Of a DNA stretch of 64,000 nucleotides, positions 8,355 through 15,241 are shown piece by piece. The notes under the pieces are model-generated. The model was not told where the DNA came from and made no database searches. It saw only the letters and a list, made by a program, of their open reading frames with translations. The stretch is from Synechococcales cyanobacterium CNB (GTDB lineage: Bacteria; Planctomycetota; Phycisphaerae; Phycisphaerales; UBA1924): the NCBI GenBank assembly GCA_030263455.1, contig SZOZ01000009.1:124001-188000 (forward strand), given 5' to 3'. The translations under genes were made by a program, and so were the position numbers. How positions within the stretch are numbered: the stretch's first letter is position 1; every line of letters starts with the position of its first letter.

Positions 8355-9362
8355 ATGAGCACCATCGACCGGCAGCCGCGACTGATCGGTCTCTCGCTCG
8401 CACCGCTCGCGGCCGCCCTGACGGCATTGGGCGTGCTGCTCGGCTCGTGCGAGCGGTCGGAGAACAGACGTGCTGCCGACGCCTTGCCGACGCCGGGCGC
8501 GCTACGTGTCGTCGTCACCATCCCGCCACTTGCGGGGTTGATCGCCCCGTTGTTGCCGGAGGGGTCGCAGGTTCGTGCGCTCGTGCCGCCGGGCGCCTCG
8601 CCGCACGGGTATGAACTCACGCCCGACGATGCCGCCGCGCTCGCCCGGGCGGACCTCGTCGTCTACGTCGGCCTCGGGCTGGAGCCGGGTGTGGTCAAGG
8701 CCCTCGCGCGACGCGGCAAGGACGCGCCGGCTCAACTCTGCATGGCCGAAGCCCTGGGCATCGGCGGCGAGCCTCAGCACGACCACGCCCACCACGAACA
8801 CGACGACGACTGCGACCACGGACCCATCGACGAGCACCTGTGGCTGGACCCGGTGCTCGTCGCGTCGTTCGTGGGCGAAGCAGAGGAGGCGATCTCCGCT
8901 CTGCTCCGCGTCCGGTCCGCACCGGCGGATGCGCTGGTTGCCGTCGAGCGTGGTGCGGCGTTGCTTCGCACCAGCGTCGCCGAGGTGGACGCGGTGTACC
9001 GCGAACGCCTCTCGCCGTACCAAGGCGCGAAGATCGTGACGCAGCATGCGGCGTGGGGACGGCTTGCTGACCGCTACGGCCTCGTCGTCGCCCGCGTCAT
9101 CATGCCCGTCGAGGCGCACGACCCCAGCCCCGCCGACCTCGCAGCCGCCGCCGAGTCGATCAAGCGCGAGGGCGTCGCGGCCGTCTTCTCCGAGCCGCAA
9201 CTCAACCGCGCCGCGGCTGAGCGGCTCGCGCGGCTGGCCGGCGTGCCCTTCGGCGAGATCGACCCCGAGGGCGACTCCGACTGGGTTCGCCTCATGCTCC
9301 GCAACCTCGACGAAATCGAGACTAGGCTCGCCGAAGCCACTGCGCCGGCCGACGCGGGGTGA
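8355..9362 (+). CDS. znuA: Zinc ABC transporter substrate-binding lipoprotein
   Basis: 335 residues, cluster A-I metal-binding protein. The ATG at 8355 has AGGGAGC upstream. The N terminus is hydrophobic and ends in LLGSC, a lipobox, so it is likely membrane anchored. Metal-ligand regions are visible: SPHGYELTP, then a His/Asp-rich loop (HDHAHHEHDDDCDHG), DEHLWLDP, TQHAAW and the late acidic region IDPEGDSDW. The His-rich loop is typical of zinc rather than manganese binders. First gene of a znuA-znuC-znuB operon. No clear Zur box was recognised upstream. Confidence 0.93.
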   Translation: MSTIDRQPRLIGLSLAPLAAALTALGVLLGSCERSENRRAADALPTPGALRVVVTIPPLAGLIAPLLPEGSQVRALVPPGASPHGYELTPDDAAALARADLVVYVGLGLEPGVVKALARRGKDAPAQLCMAEALGIGGEPQHDHAHHEHDDDCDHGPIDEHLWLDPVLVASFVGEAEEAISALLRVRSAPADALVAVERGAALLRTSVAEVDAVYRERLSPYQGAKIVTQHAAWGRLADRYGLVVARVIMPVEAHDPSPADLAAAAESIKREGVAAVFSEPQLNRAAAERLARLAGVPFGEIDPEGDSDWVRLMLRNLDEIETRLAEATAPADAG

Positions 9363-9383
9363 ATCGGCCGTAGACTCCACGCG

Positions 9384-10259
9384 ATGCCCGACGCGCCAGC
9401 GAACGCCGTCCCCGCGATCGACTACGTCGGCGTCGGCTTCGCATACCCGCGCCCGGTCGCGGGCGGCGACGGCGGCGCGGTCGAGGCCCTGCGCGACATC
9501 ACCCTCCGCGTCGAACCCGGCGAGCGCCTCGGCATCCTCGGCCCCAACGGCGCTGGCAAGACCACGCTCATGCGCATCACGCTCGGCCTCCTGCCGTGCC
9601 AGCGCGGGACGGTGCGCATCTTCGGACGCACGCCCGAGCAGGCACGGCGCGAATGCCTCATCGGCTACGTGCCCCAGCGGAGCGACGCGGAGCTTGCCTT
9701 CCCGATCAGCGTGCGGCAGGCGGTCGAACTCGGGCCGGCGGGGAGGCTGACAGGCTTCGCGCGGCTCTCGGTCGAGGACCGGCGGCGCGTCGAGGAGTCC
9801 ATGTCGCTGCTCGGCATCGCGGGCCTCGCCGAGCGGCCGGTCGGCAAACTCTCCGGCGGGCAGTTGCAGCGGACGCTCATCGCACGCGCGCTCGCCGTCG
9901 GCGCGCGAGTGCTGCTGCTTGACGAGCCGACCGTCGGCATCGACGTGACCGGCCAGCGCCGCTTCGCCGACCTGCTCACCAGCCTGCGCGACCGGCTCGG
10001 CGTCACCATCGTCGTCGTGAGCCACGACCTGCGCACGATCGCTGCCGCGAGCGACCGCGTCGCCTGCCTCAGCCGCACGCTGCACTCGCATGTCGCGCCA
10101 GAGGGGCTGACTCCCGCGGTGCTGGCCGAGGTCTTCCGGCACGACGTCGAGGGCGTTTTCGGCGAGGTGCATGTGGACGCCCACCCCGCCGCGGGCTGCG
10201 ACGACCCCGCGCACCACCACCACGACCTCGACCACGCCAAGGGGGGGAGCGGGGCATGA
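9384..10259 (+). CDS. znuC: Zinc ABC transporter ATP-binding protein
   Basis: 291 residues. Walker A GPNGAGKTT, Q-loop region VPQRSDAE, signature LSGGQLQR, Walker B VLLLDEPT and switch His in VVSHDLR. The C-terminal tail is rich in His and Asp (HHHHDLDH), in keeping with a zinc system. It energises uptake by the membrane partner that follows; the two genes overlap by 4 nt (ATGA). TAGACT lies 7 nt before the ATG, so an internal leaderless promoter is possible in addition to read-through from znuA. Confidence 0.95.
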   Translation: MPDAPANAVPAIDYVGVGFAYPRPVAGGDGGAVEALRDITLRVEPGERLGILGPNGAGKTTLMRITLGLLPCQRGTVRIFGRTPEQARRECLIGYVPQRSDAELAFPISVRQAVELGPAGRLTGFARLSVEDRRRVEESMSLLGIAGLAERPVGKLSGGQLQRTLIARALAVGARVLLLDEPTVGIDVTGQRRFADLLTSLRDRLGVTIVVVSHDLRTIAAASDRVACLSRTLHSHVAPEGLTPAVLAEVFRHDVEGVFGEVHVDAHPAAGCDDPAHHHHDLDHAKGGSGA

Positions 10260-11161
10260 GAACGCTCGAATACCTCTTCGGCGCGCCGGAACTCCGGGCC
10301 ACCTTCTGGCCGCCGGTGCTGGTGGGACTGCTGGTCGGCACGCTCTGCTCGGCTCTCAGCGTGCCCGTCGTGCTCAAGCGCATGGCGTTCGTGGGGCAGG
10401 GCGTGAGCCACGCGGCCTTCGGGGGCGTGGGCGTGGCGCTCGCGCTCGGCATGGTTGCTGGGTGGGCGACGCAGGGCGCCGGCCTGCTCGCCGTCGTCAC
10501 GCTCTTCTGCGTCGCCGCCGCGCTCGGCATCGCCTGGCTCAGCGACCGGCCCGGGGCGCGCACGGACACGGCCATCGGCATCGTACTCGCCGCGTCGATG
10601 GCGGTCGGATTCCTGCTCATCCGCGGCGTGGCGGGCAGGATGCGCGACGCGGGACTACCCCCCCCCCCGGGCGTCGAGTCCATCCTTTTCGGCTCGGTGC
10701 TGAACGTCGGCACCGCGGACGCCGTGCTGGCCGCCATCGTCACTGCGGGTGTTCTTGCCACGGCCTGGTGGTACCGCCGCCCGATGCTCTTCTGGGCGTT
10801 CGACGAGGGCGCGAGCGCAGCGTTCGGCGTGCCCTCGCACGCCATGCGATCCCTGCTGCTCATCGTTCTCGCGCTCGCCATCGTCGTCACCATGCGCCTC
10901 GCCGGCGTCGTGCTCGCCACCGCTCTCCTCGTTCTCCCCGGCGCGGCGGCGCTCGAACTGAGCGACCGCCTCCGCCCTGTCTACGCCATCGCGCTCGCCG
11001 TCGGTGTGCTGGGCGTCGCCGCCGGACTTGTGCTGAGTTTCGAGATGAACTGGCAGCCAGGCCCGAGCATCGTTCTTTCACTGACAGCGATGTTCGTCGC
11101 GGCCCGAGCCTGCTCGACCATCCTCGCCCGGCGCGCGACCCAACAGGAGAGACCCGCATGA
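10256..11161 (+). CDS. znuB: Zinc ABC transporter permease
   Basis: 301 residues with about eight membrane segments, ABC-3 permease family. The typical GQGVSHAAFGGVGVALAL motif early in the chain contacts the ATPase. It overlaps znuC (ATGA) and the next small gene (ATGA), so the three are translationally coupled. An 11-nt C run at 10658-10668 sits in frame and encodes LPPPPG in a loop after membrane segment 4; loss or gain of one C would truncate the permease. Confidence 0.94.
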   Translation: MRTLEYLFGAPELRATFWPPVLVGLLVGTLCSALSVPVVLKRMAFVGQGVSHAAFGGVGVALALGMVAGWATQGAGLLAVVTLFCVAAALGIAWLSDRPGARTDTAIGIVLAASMAVGFLLIRGVAGRMRDAGLPPPPGVESILFGSVLNVGTADAVLAAIVTAGVLATAWWYRRPMLFWAFDEGASAAFGVPSHAMRSLLLIVLALAIVVTMRLAGVVLATALLVLPGAAALELSDRLRPVYAIALAVGVLGVAAGLVLSFEMNWQPGPSIVLSLTAMFVAARACSTILARRATQQERPA

Positions 11162-11343
11162 AGGCCGAAACGATCCTCGCCGAGCTGAACCGGCTGCGCA
11201 AAGACCTCGACGAGGACCCGAGCGACGTCGAGTGGCTCACGCTGCACCATGTCTTCTGCTTCGTCTCCTACAAGATGGGCGAGTTCCAGAAGTACCTCGA
11301 CGAGCAGGCCGCGCAGGGGGCGTTCGACGAGTTCGAGGATTGA
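11158..11343 (+). CDS. Small acidic protein coupled to znuB
   Basis: 61 residues (MKAETILAELNRLRKDLDED...), predicted helical, acidic, soluble, ending in EFED. Its ATG overlaps the znuB stop by 4 nt, the same arrangement as between znuC and znuB, and codon bias is that of a real gene. No family was recognised. It contains two His and one Cys (LHHVFC) that could bind metal, but this is only a suggestion. Position implies a link to zinc uptake or its control. Confidence 0.7.
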   Translation: MKAETILAELNRLRKDLDEDPSDVEWLTLHHVFCFVSYKMGEFQKYLDEQAAQGAFDEFED

Positions 11344-11370
11344 TCGTGTTGCGACGGTCCGGACCACCGT

Positions 11371-11991
11371 ATGGAACCCTCTTTGGATACTCTCTCGCAC
11401 GACCGTTTCCGCGCCGCACTGCGTGTCGTCGCGTTCCTGAACCTCGCTTACTTCGGCGTCGAGTTCGCGGTCGCCGTCTCCATCGGCTCCGTCTCGCTGT
11501 TCGCCGACAGCGTTGACTTCCTCGAAGACGCCGCCGTCAACTTTCTGATCCTCGCCGCACTCTCCTGGTCGCCCCGCAACCGTGCCCGCGTCGGCATGGC
11601 TCTCGCCTGCATTCTGCTCGTACCCGCGCTCGCCGCGCTCTGGACGGCGTGGCGCAAGATCGCGCACCCCGTGCCGCCCGCGCCGTACCCGCTGACTGCG
11701 ACCGGCGGCGGCGCGCTGGCCGTGAACCTCTTCTGTGCATTCCTGCTCGCTCGGTTCCGCACCCACTCGGGCAGCCTCACCCGCGCGGCGTTTCTCTCGG
11801 CACGCAACGACGCTCTCGCCAACGTCGCGATCGTCGCCGCCGGACTTCTGACGCTCGTTCGCCCTTCCATCTGGCCGGACCTCGTTGTCGGCGTCGGCAT
11901 CGTCGCCATCAACGCCGGGGCGGCCTGGGAGGTCTGGGGTGCGGCCAGACGCGAGTACCGCGACGCCACGCCGCACCAACCGCACCCGTGA
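11371..11991 (+). CDS. Cation diffusion facilitator-type transporter (short)
   Basis: 206 residues with about six membrane segments. SVSLFADSVDFLEDA matches the CDF signature in segment 2 (usual form SxSLxADSxHxLxD), with Asp where zinc carriers often have His, and ARNDALANVAIV matches segment 5. The C-terminal cytosolic metal-binding domain of full-length CDF proteins is absent; the chain ends about 20 residues after the last membrane helix. It lies 27 nt after the zinc uptake genes, so a role in zinc or another divalent metal balance is likely. The direction and ion are not proven. Confidence 0.75.
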   Translation: MEPSLDTLSHDRFRAALRVVAFLNLAYFGVEFAVAVSIGSVSLFADSVDFLEDAAVNFLILAALSWSPRNRARVGMALACILLVPALAALWTAWRKIAHPVPPAPYPLTATGGGALAVNLFCAFLLARFRTHSGSLTRAAFLSARNDALANVAIVAAGLLTLVRPSIWPDLVVGVGIVAINAGAAWEVWGAARREYRDATPHQPHP

Positions 11992-12014
11992 CCCAGGAAC
12001 CCGCGACTTTTCTC

Positions 12015-12042
12015 TTGCGTAGGGAAATCGTCGGACGATAAT
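12015..12042 (+). promoter_or_regulatory. Promoter of the structured RNA upstream of ilvA
   Basis: TTGCGT, 16 nt, then GATAAT, five of six matches to the -10 consensus. Transcription would begin near 12050, just upstream of a chain of stable hairpins that ends in an intrinsic terminator at 12341-12373. Confidence 0.55.
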
Positions 12043-12239
12043 GCCGACATCGCGGCCAGCGCCGACCCGGCCGAGGGCGTGAGAACCACTCCCCGAGGCG
12101 GCCGGACGACCCGCGACGACCGCAGGGCGAACGCCTTGCGGGCGGTGTGCCCCGGGCGACGGCCCGGGGGGGAGAAGCCCGGCGGCGGCGTGTGCAGCGC
12201 CGCGCGGCTGGGATGGCTCTTTCTGAAGGAGGTGATCCA

Positions 12240-12275
12240 GTGAAGCATGCCTGTACGCGAGGGCTGCCCCGCTAG
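12240..12275 (+). CDS. Possible 11-residue leader peptide
   Basis: GTG-started frame of eleven codons ending in TAG, placed 7 nt after an extended Shine-Dalgarno with 13-15 nt complementarity to 16S rRNA, far stronger than any other in the window. The stop lies in a hairpin (12264-12285). Codons include one Thr but no run of Ile, Val, Leu or Thr, so classical amino-acid attenuation is not obvious. It may instead not be translated at all and serve as an rRNA-pairing site. Confidence 0.3.
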   Translation: MKHACTRGLPR

Positions 12276-12340
12276 AAGCGGGCAGACCGACGGGTTGCCC
12301 GCGGTGCAGCCCACAGCGACTCCTACGGAGTCCGAATCTC

Positions 12341-12373
12341 GGCCGCCGTCCCTTTCCGGGCGGCGGCCTTTTT
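12341..12373 (+). terminator. Intrinsic terminator before ilvA
   Basis: Perfect 8-bp stem GGCCGCCG/CGGCGGCC with a 12-nt loop, followed by TTTTT. It ends 23 nt before the ilvA ATG, so it either closes an independent RNA or acts as an attenuator of ilvA. Confidence 0.75.
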
Positions 12374-12396
12374 CGTCCACCCGCTATCGTTTGCCT

Positions 12397-13431
12397 ATGC
12401 CCGCCGAAGGCACGCCTCCCGACGCTTCGCTGCGCGACCGCGTCACCATTGACGACGTCCGCGCCGCCGCGGCCCGGCTGCACGGCGTGGCGCACCGCAC
12501 GCCGGTGGTGTCGTCGCGCTCCATCGACTTCATCACGGGCACACTCGCCCGCTTCAAGTGCGAGAACCTCCAGCGCGTCGGCGCGTTCAAGTTCCGCGGC
12601 GCGTACAACGCCATCGCCTCGCTCAGCGACGACGCACGCCGCGCCGGCGTGCTCGCTTACTCCAGCGGCAACCACGCCCAGGCGGTCGCGCTCGCGGCGT
12701 CGCTGCTCGGCGCGCCCGCCGTCATCGTGATGCCCGAGAACGCCCCGCGCGTGAAACTCGCGGCGACGCGGGCGTACCTGGAGCGCGCGCCGAAGGGGAG
12801 CGAGGTCGTGCTCTACGACCCCGCGACGACGGTGCGCGAGGAACTCGGGGCGCGCCTGGCCGCCGAGCGCGGCATGACGGTCGTGCCTCCCTACGACCAC
12901 CCCGCCGTCATCGCCGGCCAGGGAACCGCGGGGCTCGAACTCTGCGAGGACGCGGGGCCGATCGACGTGCTGCTCGTTCCGTGCGGCGGCGGGGGCTTGC
13001 TCTCGGGGTGTGCCGTCGCCACGCGGGCGGTGTGCCGCGCCTGCCGAATTATCGGCGTCGAGCCGGAACTCGCCGACGACGCCACCCGCAGTTTCCGCGA
13101 CGGCGTGCTGCGCACCGTCCGCAACCCGCCGACGATCGCCGACGGCGCGCGCACCCCGTCCCTCGGCCGCCACACCTTCGCGCTCGTCACGCGCCACGTG
13201 GACGACATGATGACGGCGAGCGAAGGCGAGATCGCCCGTGCCGCATTGCTGGCCATGGAACGGCTGAAACTCGTCGTCGAACCGACCGGCGCGCTCGCCC
13301 TCGCGGGCCTCCTCCGCCTCGCCCGCGAGCAGCCCGACGAAGTTGCCGGCCGAACCGTCGGCGTCATCATCAGCGGCGGCAACCTCGACCTGTCAACGGT
13401 GCCCGAGCTGATCCGGCTGGCGGAGTCCTGA
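12397..13431 (+). CDS. ilvA: Threonine/serine dehydratase (PLP-dependent)
   Basis: 344-residue fold-type II PLP enzyme that deaminates threonine to 2-oxobutanoate, the entry to isoleucine. The Schiff-base Lys lies in GAFKFRGAYN, the cofactor loop in SSGNHAQA, the phosphate-binding Gly loop in CGGGGLLSG and the C-terminal SGGN. There is no C-terminal ACT regulatory domain, so it resembles catabolic TdcB or serine racemase more than allosteric IlvA. ATG 12397 is chosen by homology; TATCGT lies 6 nt before it with no Shine-Dalgarno. The frame is open back to ATG 12247, but that 50-residue extension runs through the terminator and is low-complexity. Its stop codon lies in a dispersed repeat. Confidence 0.88.
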   Translation: MPAEGTPPDASLRDRVTIDDVRAAAARLHGVAHRTPVVSSRSIDFITGTLARFKCENLQRVGAFKFRGAYNAIASLSDDARRAGVLAYSSGNHAQAVALAASLLGAPAVIVMPENAPRVKLAATRAYLERAPKGSEVVLYDPATTVREELGARLAAERGMTVVPPYDHPAVIAGQGTAGLELCEDAGPIDVLLVPCGGGGLLSGCAVATRAVCRACRIIGVEPELADDATRSFRDGVLRTVRNPPTIADGARTPSLGRHTFALVTRHVDDMMTASEGEIARAALLAMERLKLVVEPTGALALAGLLRLAREQPDEVAGRTVGVIISGGNLDLSTVPELIRLAES

Positions 13432-13520
13432 GTCCTGGGGCTTGAGTCTTGAGTCCTGAGGCGCCGGAAAGAACGTGGTGCAGATCGCTTCAAGACTCTG
13501 AACTCAAGACTCAGGACTCC
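13422..13520 (+). repeat. Inverted dispersed repeat (family C) at convergent gene ends
   Basis: Left arm 13422-13461 and right arm 13487-13520 are imperfect inverted copies built from GAGTCCTGAG and GAGTCTTGAG units. The left arm supplies the last residues and stop of ilvA, the right arm those of the convergent membrane-protein gene. A related copy lies inside the PIG-L gene at 38999-39030. The arms could form a long hairpin that ends both transcripts. Confidence 0.75.
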
Positions 13521-14343
13521 TCTCTTTCCCCTCCACCGTCAGCCGTGCGGGGTGCCCGAACCAGGCGTTCGTGCCGCCCGGACCCGGGTATTTCTCGTCC
13601 AGGACGCGCGCCACGGCCGCCATGTCCGCGTCCGCCGCAACCCACCCGCCGGCGATGTCCGGGTAATCGACTCGGCAGTTGTCACACTTCTTGCCCGAGT
13701 CGAATCTGATGGGGCACCAGAAGCTCTCCACGTTGCGAAGCATCTCGCCGCCGAGCGACCACACGCCCGTCATCCAGTCGCAGTAGAGGCACCAGATGAG
13801 GTCGTGCCCCACAAGCCCACGGAACTTGTGGCGCGAGACGTTCACCCACTCCGACGCCCGGTACCTCGGCAGCCGCACCAGCCACGTCAGCGGCGGATAC
13901 ACGAAGTACTGCGCCACCCGGATCACCCAGAACACCGGCACCGCCCACGCCGTCCACCACACCGCCGCGTGGTTCCGCACGCGGCCGACCTTGCGGTTCA
14001 GCGTGTGGACGATGCGCGGCCCGCGCCGGGCCTCCGGGTGGGCGAGTTCGTGCAGCACGGTCCAGACCATGACCGCCGCGATCTGCCCCAGCACGCCCGC
14101 GAGCAGGCCCAGACCCGCGCCGAGCCACGGCGTCTCCGGCGAGAGCCTCGCCCCCGCGATCGGCCCCGCGATCAGGGGCGCGACCGTGAAGTACGTCACC
14201 ACGATGTCCAGCAGCGGCGCGCGGCTGAGCGCGCCAGACAACGCACGCCCCCCCGGCCCCAGGCGCGGCACGAGGTGCAGCAGGCCCGCGCCGAAGAGCA
14301 TCGCGGCGAGCGTCACGAGCAGGATGGTGAGCGATGGCGACAT
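13504..14343 (-). CDS. Cysteine-motif polytopic membrane protein, family unknown
   Basis: 279 residues, not recognised. Four membrane segments at about residues 3-25, 47-68, 72-98 and 126-152, then a soluble C-terminal half holding CLYCDW, FWCPI and KKCDNCRVDYP, an arrangement that suggests a metal or redox centre. A conserved-looking WTVLHELAHPEARRG follows segment 3; HELAH recalls a zinc-protease HExxH motif, but no other protease signature is seen. TAGACT lies 6 nt before the ATG, consistent with a leaderless mRNA. The last residues come from the family C repeat. Confidence 0.8.
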   Translation of the reverse strand: MSPSLTILLVTLAAMLFGAGLLHLVPRLGPGGRALSGALSRAPLLDIVVTYFTVAPLIAGPIAGARLSPETPWLGAGLGLLAGVLGQIAAVMVWTVLHELAHPEARRGPRIVHTLNRKVGRVRNHAAVWWTAWAVPVFWVIRVAQYFVYPPLTWLVRLPRYRASEWVNVSRHKFRGLVGHDLIWCLYCDWMTGVWSLGGEMLRNVESFWCPIRFDSGKKCDNCRVDYPDIAGGWVAADADMAAVARVLDEKYPGPGGTNAWFGHPARLTVEGKERSPES

Positions 14344-14431
14344 GCGCGCAGTCTACCCGGCGCGCCGCGGGCGCACGAAAAAGGGGCCGGCACGGGCCGA
14401 CCCCTGTGAAGGACCAGGTTGACGAGGACGC

Positions 14432-15094
14432 TCAGCGGCGACGGCGGCCGAGCGCGAACACGCCGAGGCTCGCCAGGGCGAGCGAAGCAGGGGCGGGTAC
14501 CGGGTTGGCCTGCAGGCCGTCGTTCACGACATAGTCGCCCGTGTAGACGATCGTCTTGACCGCGCCGATGTTGTTGAAGTTCCAGCCGAACCACATCAGC
14601 GCGCCGTTTCCGGGAGCGGAGTAGTTCTCTGTCGCCGAGCCGATCAGGCTCCCGCCGGCGTCGTAGAAGTCGAACACGATCGGCACGGTGGGGAACCCGA
14701 AGATGTCGGCCGCGCCCCAGTAGCCGCCGAAGTCGGTCACCGGTGTGCTGAAGTCGATCTTGACGGGCTGGGCGGGGAAGCCGGTGTTGATGCCCATGCC
14801 GTTCTGGCCGTCGCTCACCTGGGCGCCGCCGTAGTTCCCGAGCCCGAAGCCGTCGATGAACGGGCTGTAGACGACGAGGATGCCGCCCTGACCGGACCAC
14901 GGCGACGAGACCATCGCGTTCCCGCCGAAGGTCGAGATCGGGCCGAACGCGTCCTCGTAGAAGTTGGGGTTCTGCGAGTAGGTCGGGAACCCTTCCCAAG
15001 TCTCGGACATCGCGCCCGAGAACGGGCCGATGGGAGTCTGCGCGGAAGCGACACCCGCCGCGCACACCATGACCAACGCAACTGTCTTCTTCAT
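14432..15094 (-). CDS. Exported protein with PEP-CTERM-like sorting signal
   Basis: 220 residues from the ATG at 15094 (GAGAGGGA upstream). Signal peptide MKKTVALVMVCAAGVASAQ; the body is rich in Gly, aromatic and polar residues, resembling the beta-sandwich exported proteins of planctomycetes. The C-terminal signal is VPAPASLALASLGVFALG followed by four Arg, the lineage form of PEP-CTERM, which implies processing by an exosortase encoded elsewhere. No catalytic motif is seen. Cell-surface or matrix role inferred. Confidence 0.82.
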   Translation of the reverse strand: MKKTVALVMVCAAGVASAQTPIGPFSGAMSETWEGFPTYSQNPNFYEDAFGPISTFGGNAMVSSPWSGQGGILVVYSPFIDGFGLGNYGGAQVSDGQNGMGINTGFPAQPVKIDFSTPVTDFGGYWGAADIFGFPTVPIVFDFYDAGGSLIGSATENYSAPGNGALMWFGWNFNNIGAVKTIVYTGDYVVNDGLQANPVPAPASLALASLGVFALGRRRR

Positions 15095-15241
15095 GACTGT
15101 CCCTCTCCGAGGCCCCACGGAACCAACGCCGATCGAGCTGGGCCTCATGCGCCCGAGCGGAGTGCCACTAGATTACCCGGGCCTAGGACACTCGTTCAAG
15201 ACCGGAGCCGAAATCGGGTGCAACCTCTCGTTCGTGTTCTG

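Larger units (their letters stand above)
12050..12373 (+). ncRNA. Putative structured RNA or leader with a 16S-3'-end complement
   Basis: About 325 nt with no convincing long protein. It has its own promoter and an intrinsic terminator. Hairpins visible: CCGCAGGGC with GCCTTGCGG around GAAC (12120-12144); CCCCGGGC with GCCCGGGG around 12150-12172; GCGGCG with CGCCGC around 12184-12203; CTGCCCCGCT with AGCGGGCAG (12264-12285); GACTCC with GGAGTC (12318-12332). Between them, 12226-12240 reads AAGGAGGTGATCCAG, the exact complement of the consensus bacterial 16S 3' end. It does not match the conserved cores I know for RNase P RNA, tmRNA, 6S or SRP RNA. It could be a cis-acting leader of ilvA (18 nt from terminator stem to ATG region) or a trans-acting RNA. 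Confidence 0.5.

Noticed and set aside
8123-8614. Plus-strand ORFs overlapping the znuA start
   Set aside because: Out-of-frame shadows; znuA with its lipobox and ribosome site accounts for the region.
12226-12240. Fragment of a 16S rRNA gene on the minus strand
   Set aside because: Only 15 nt match the 16S 3' end; sequence on both sides does not resemble 16S rRNA.
12247-12396. N-terminal extension of ilvA to ATG 12247
   Set aside because: The 50 extra residues run through a terminator hairpin, are Pro/Ser-rich, and the enzyme family starts close to ATG 12397.
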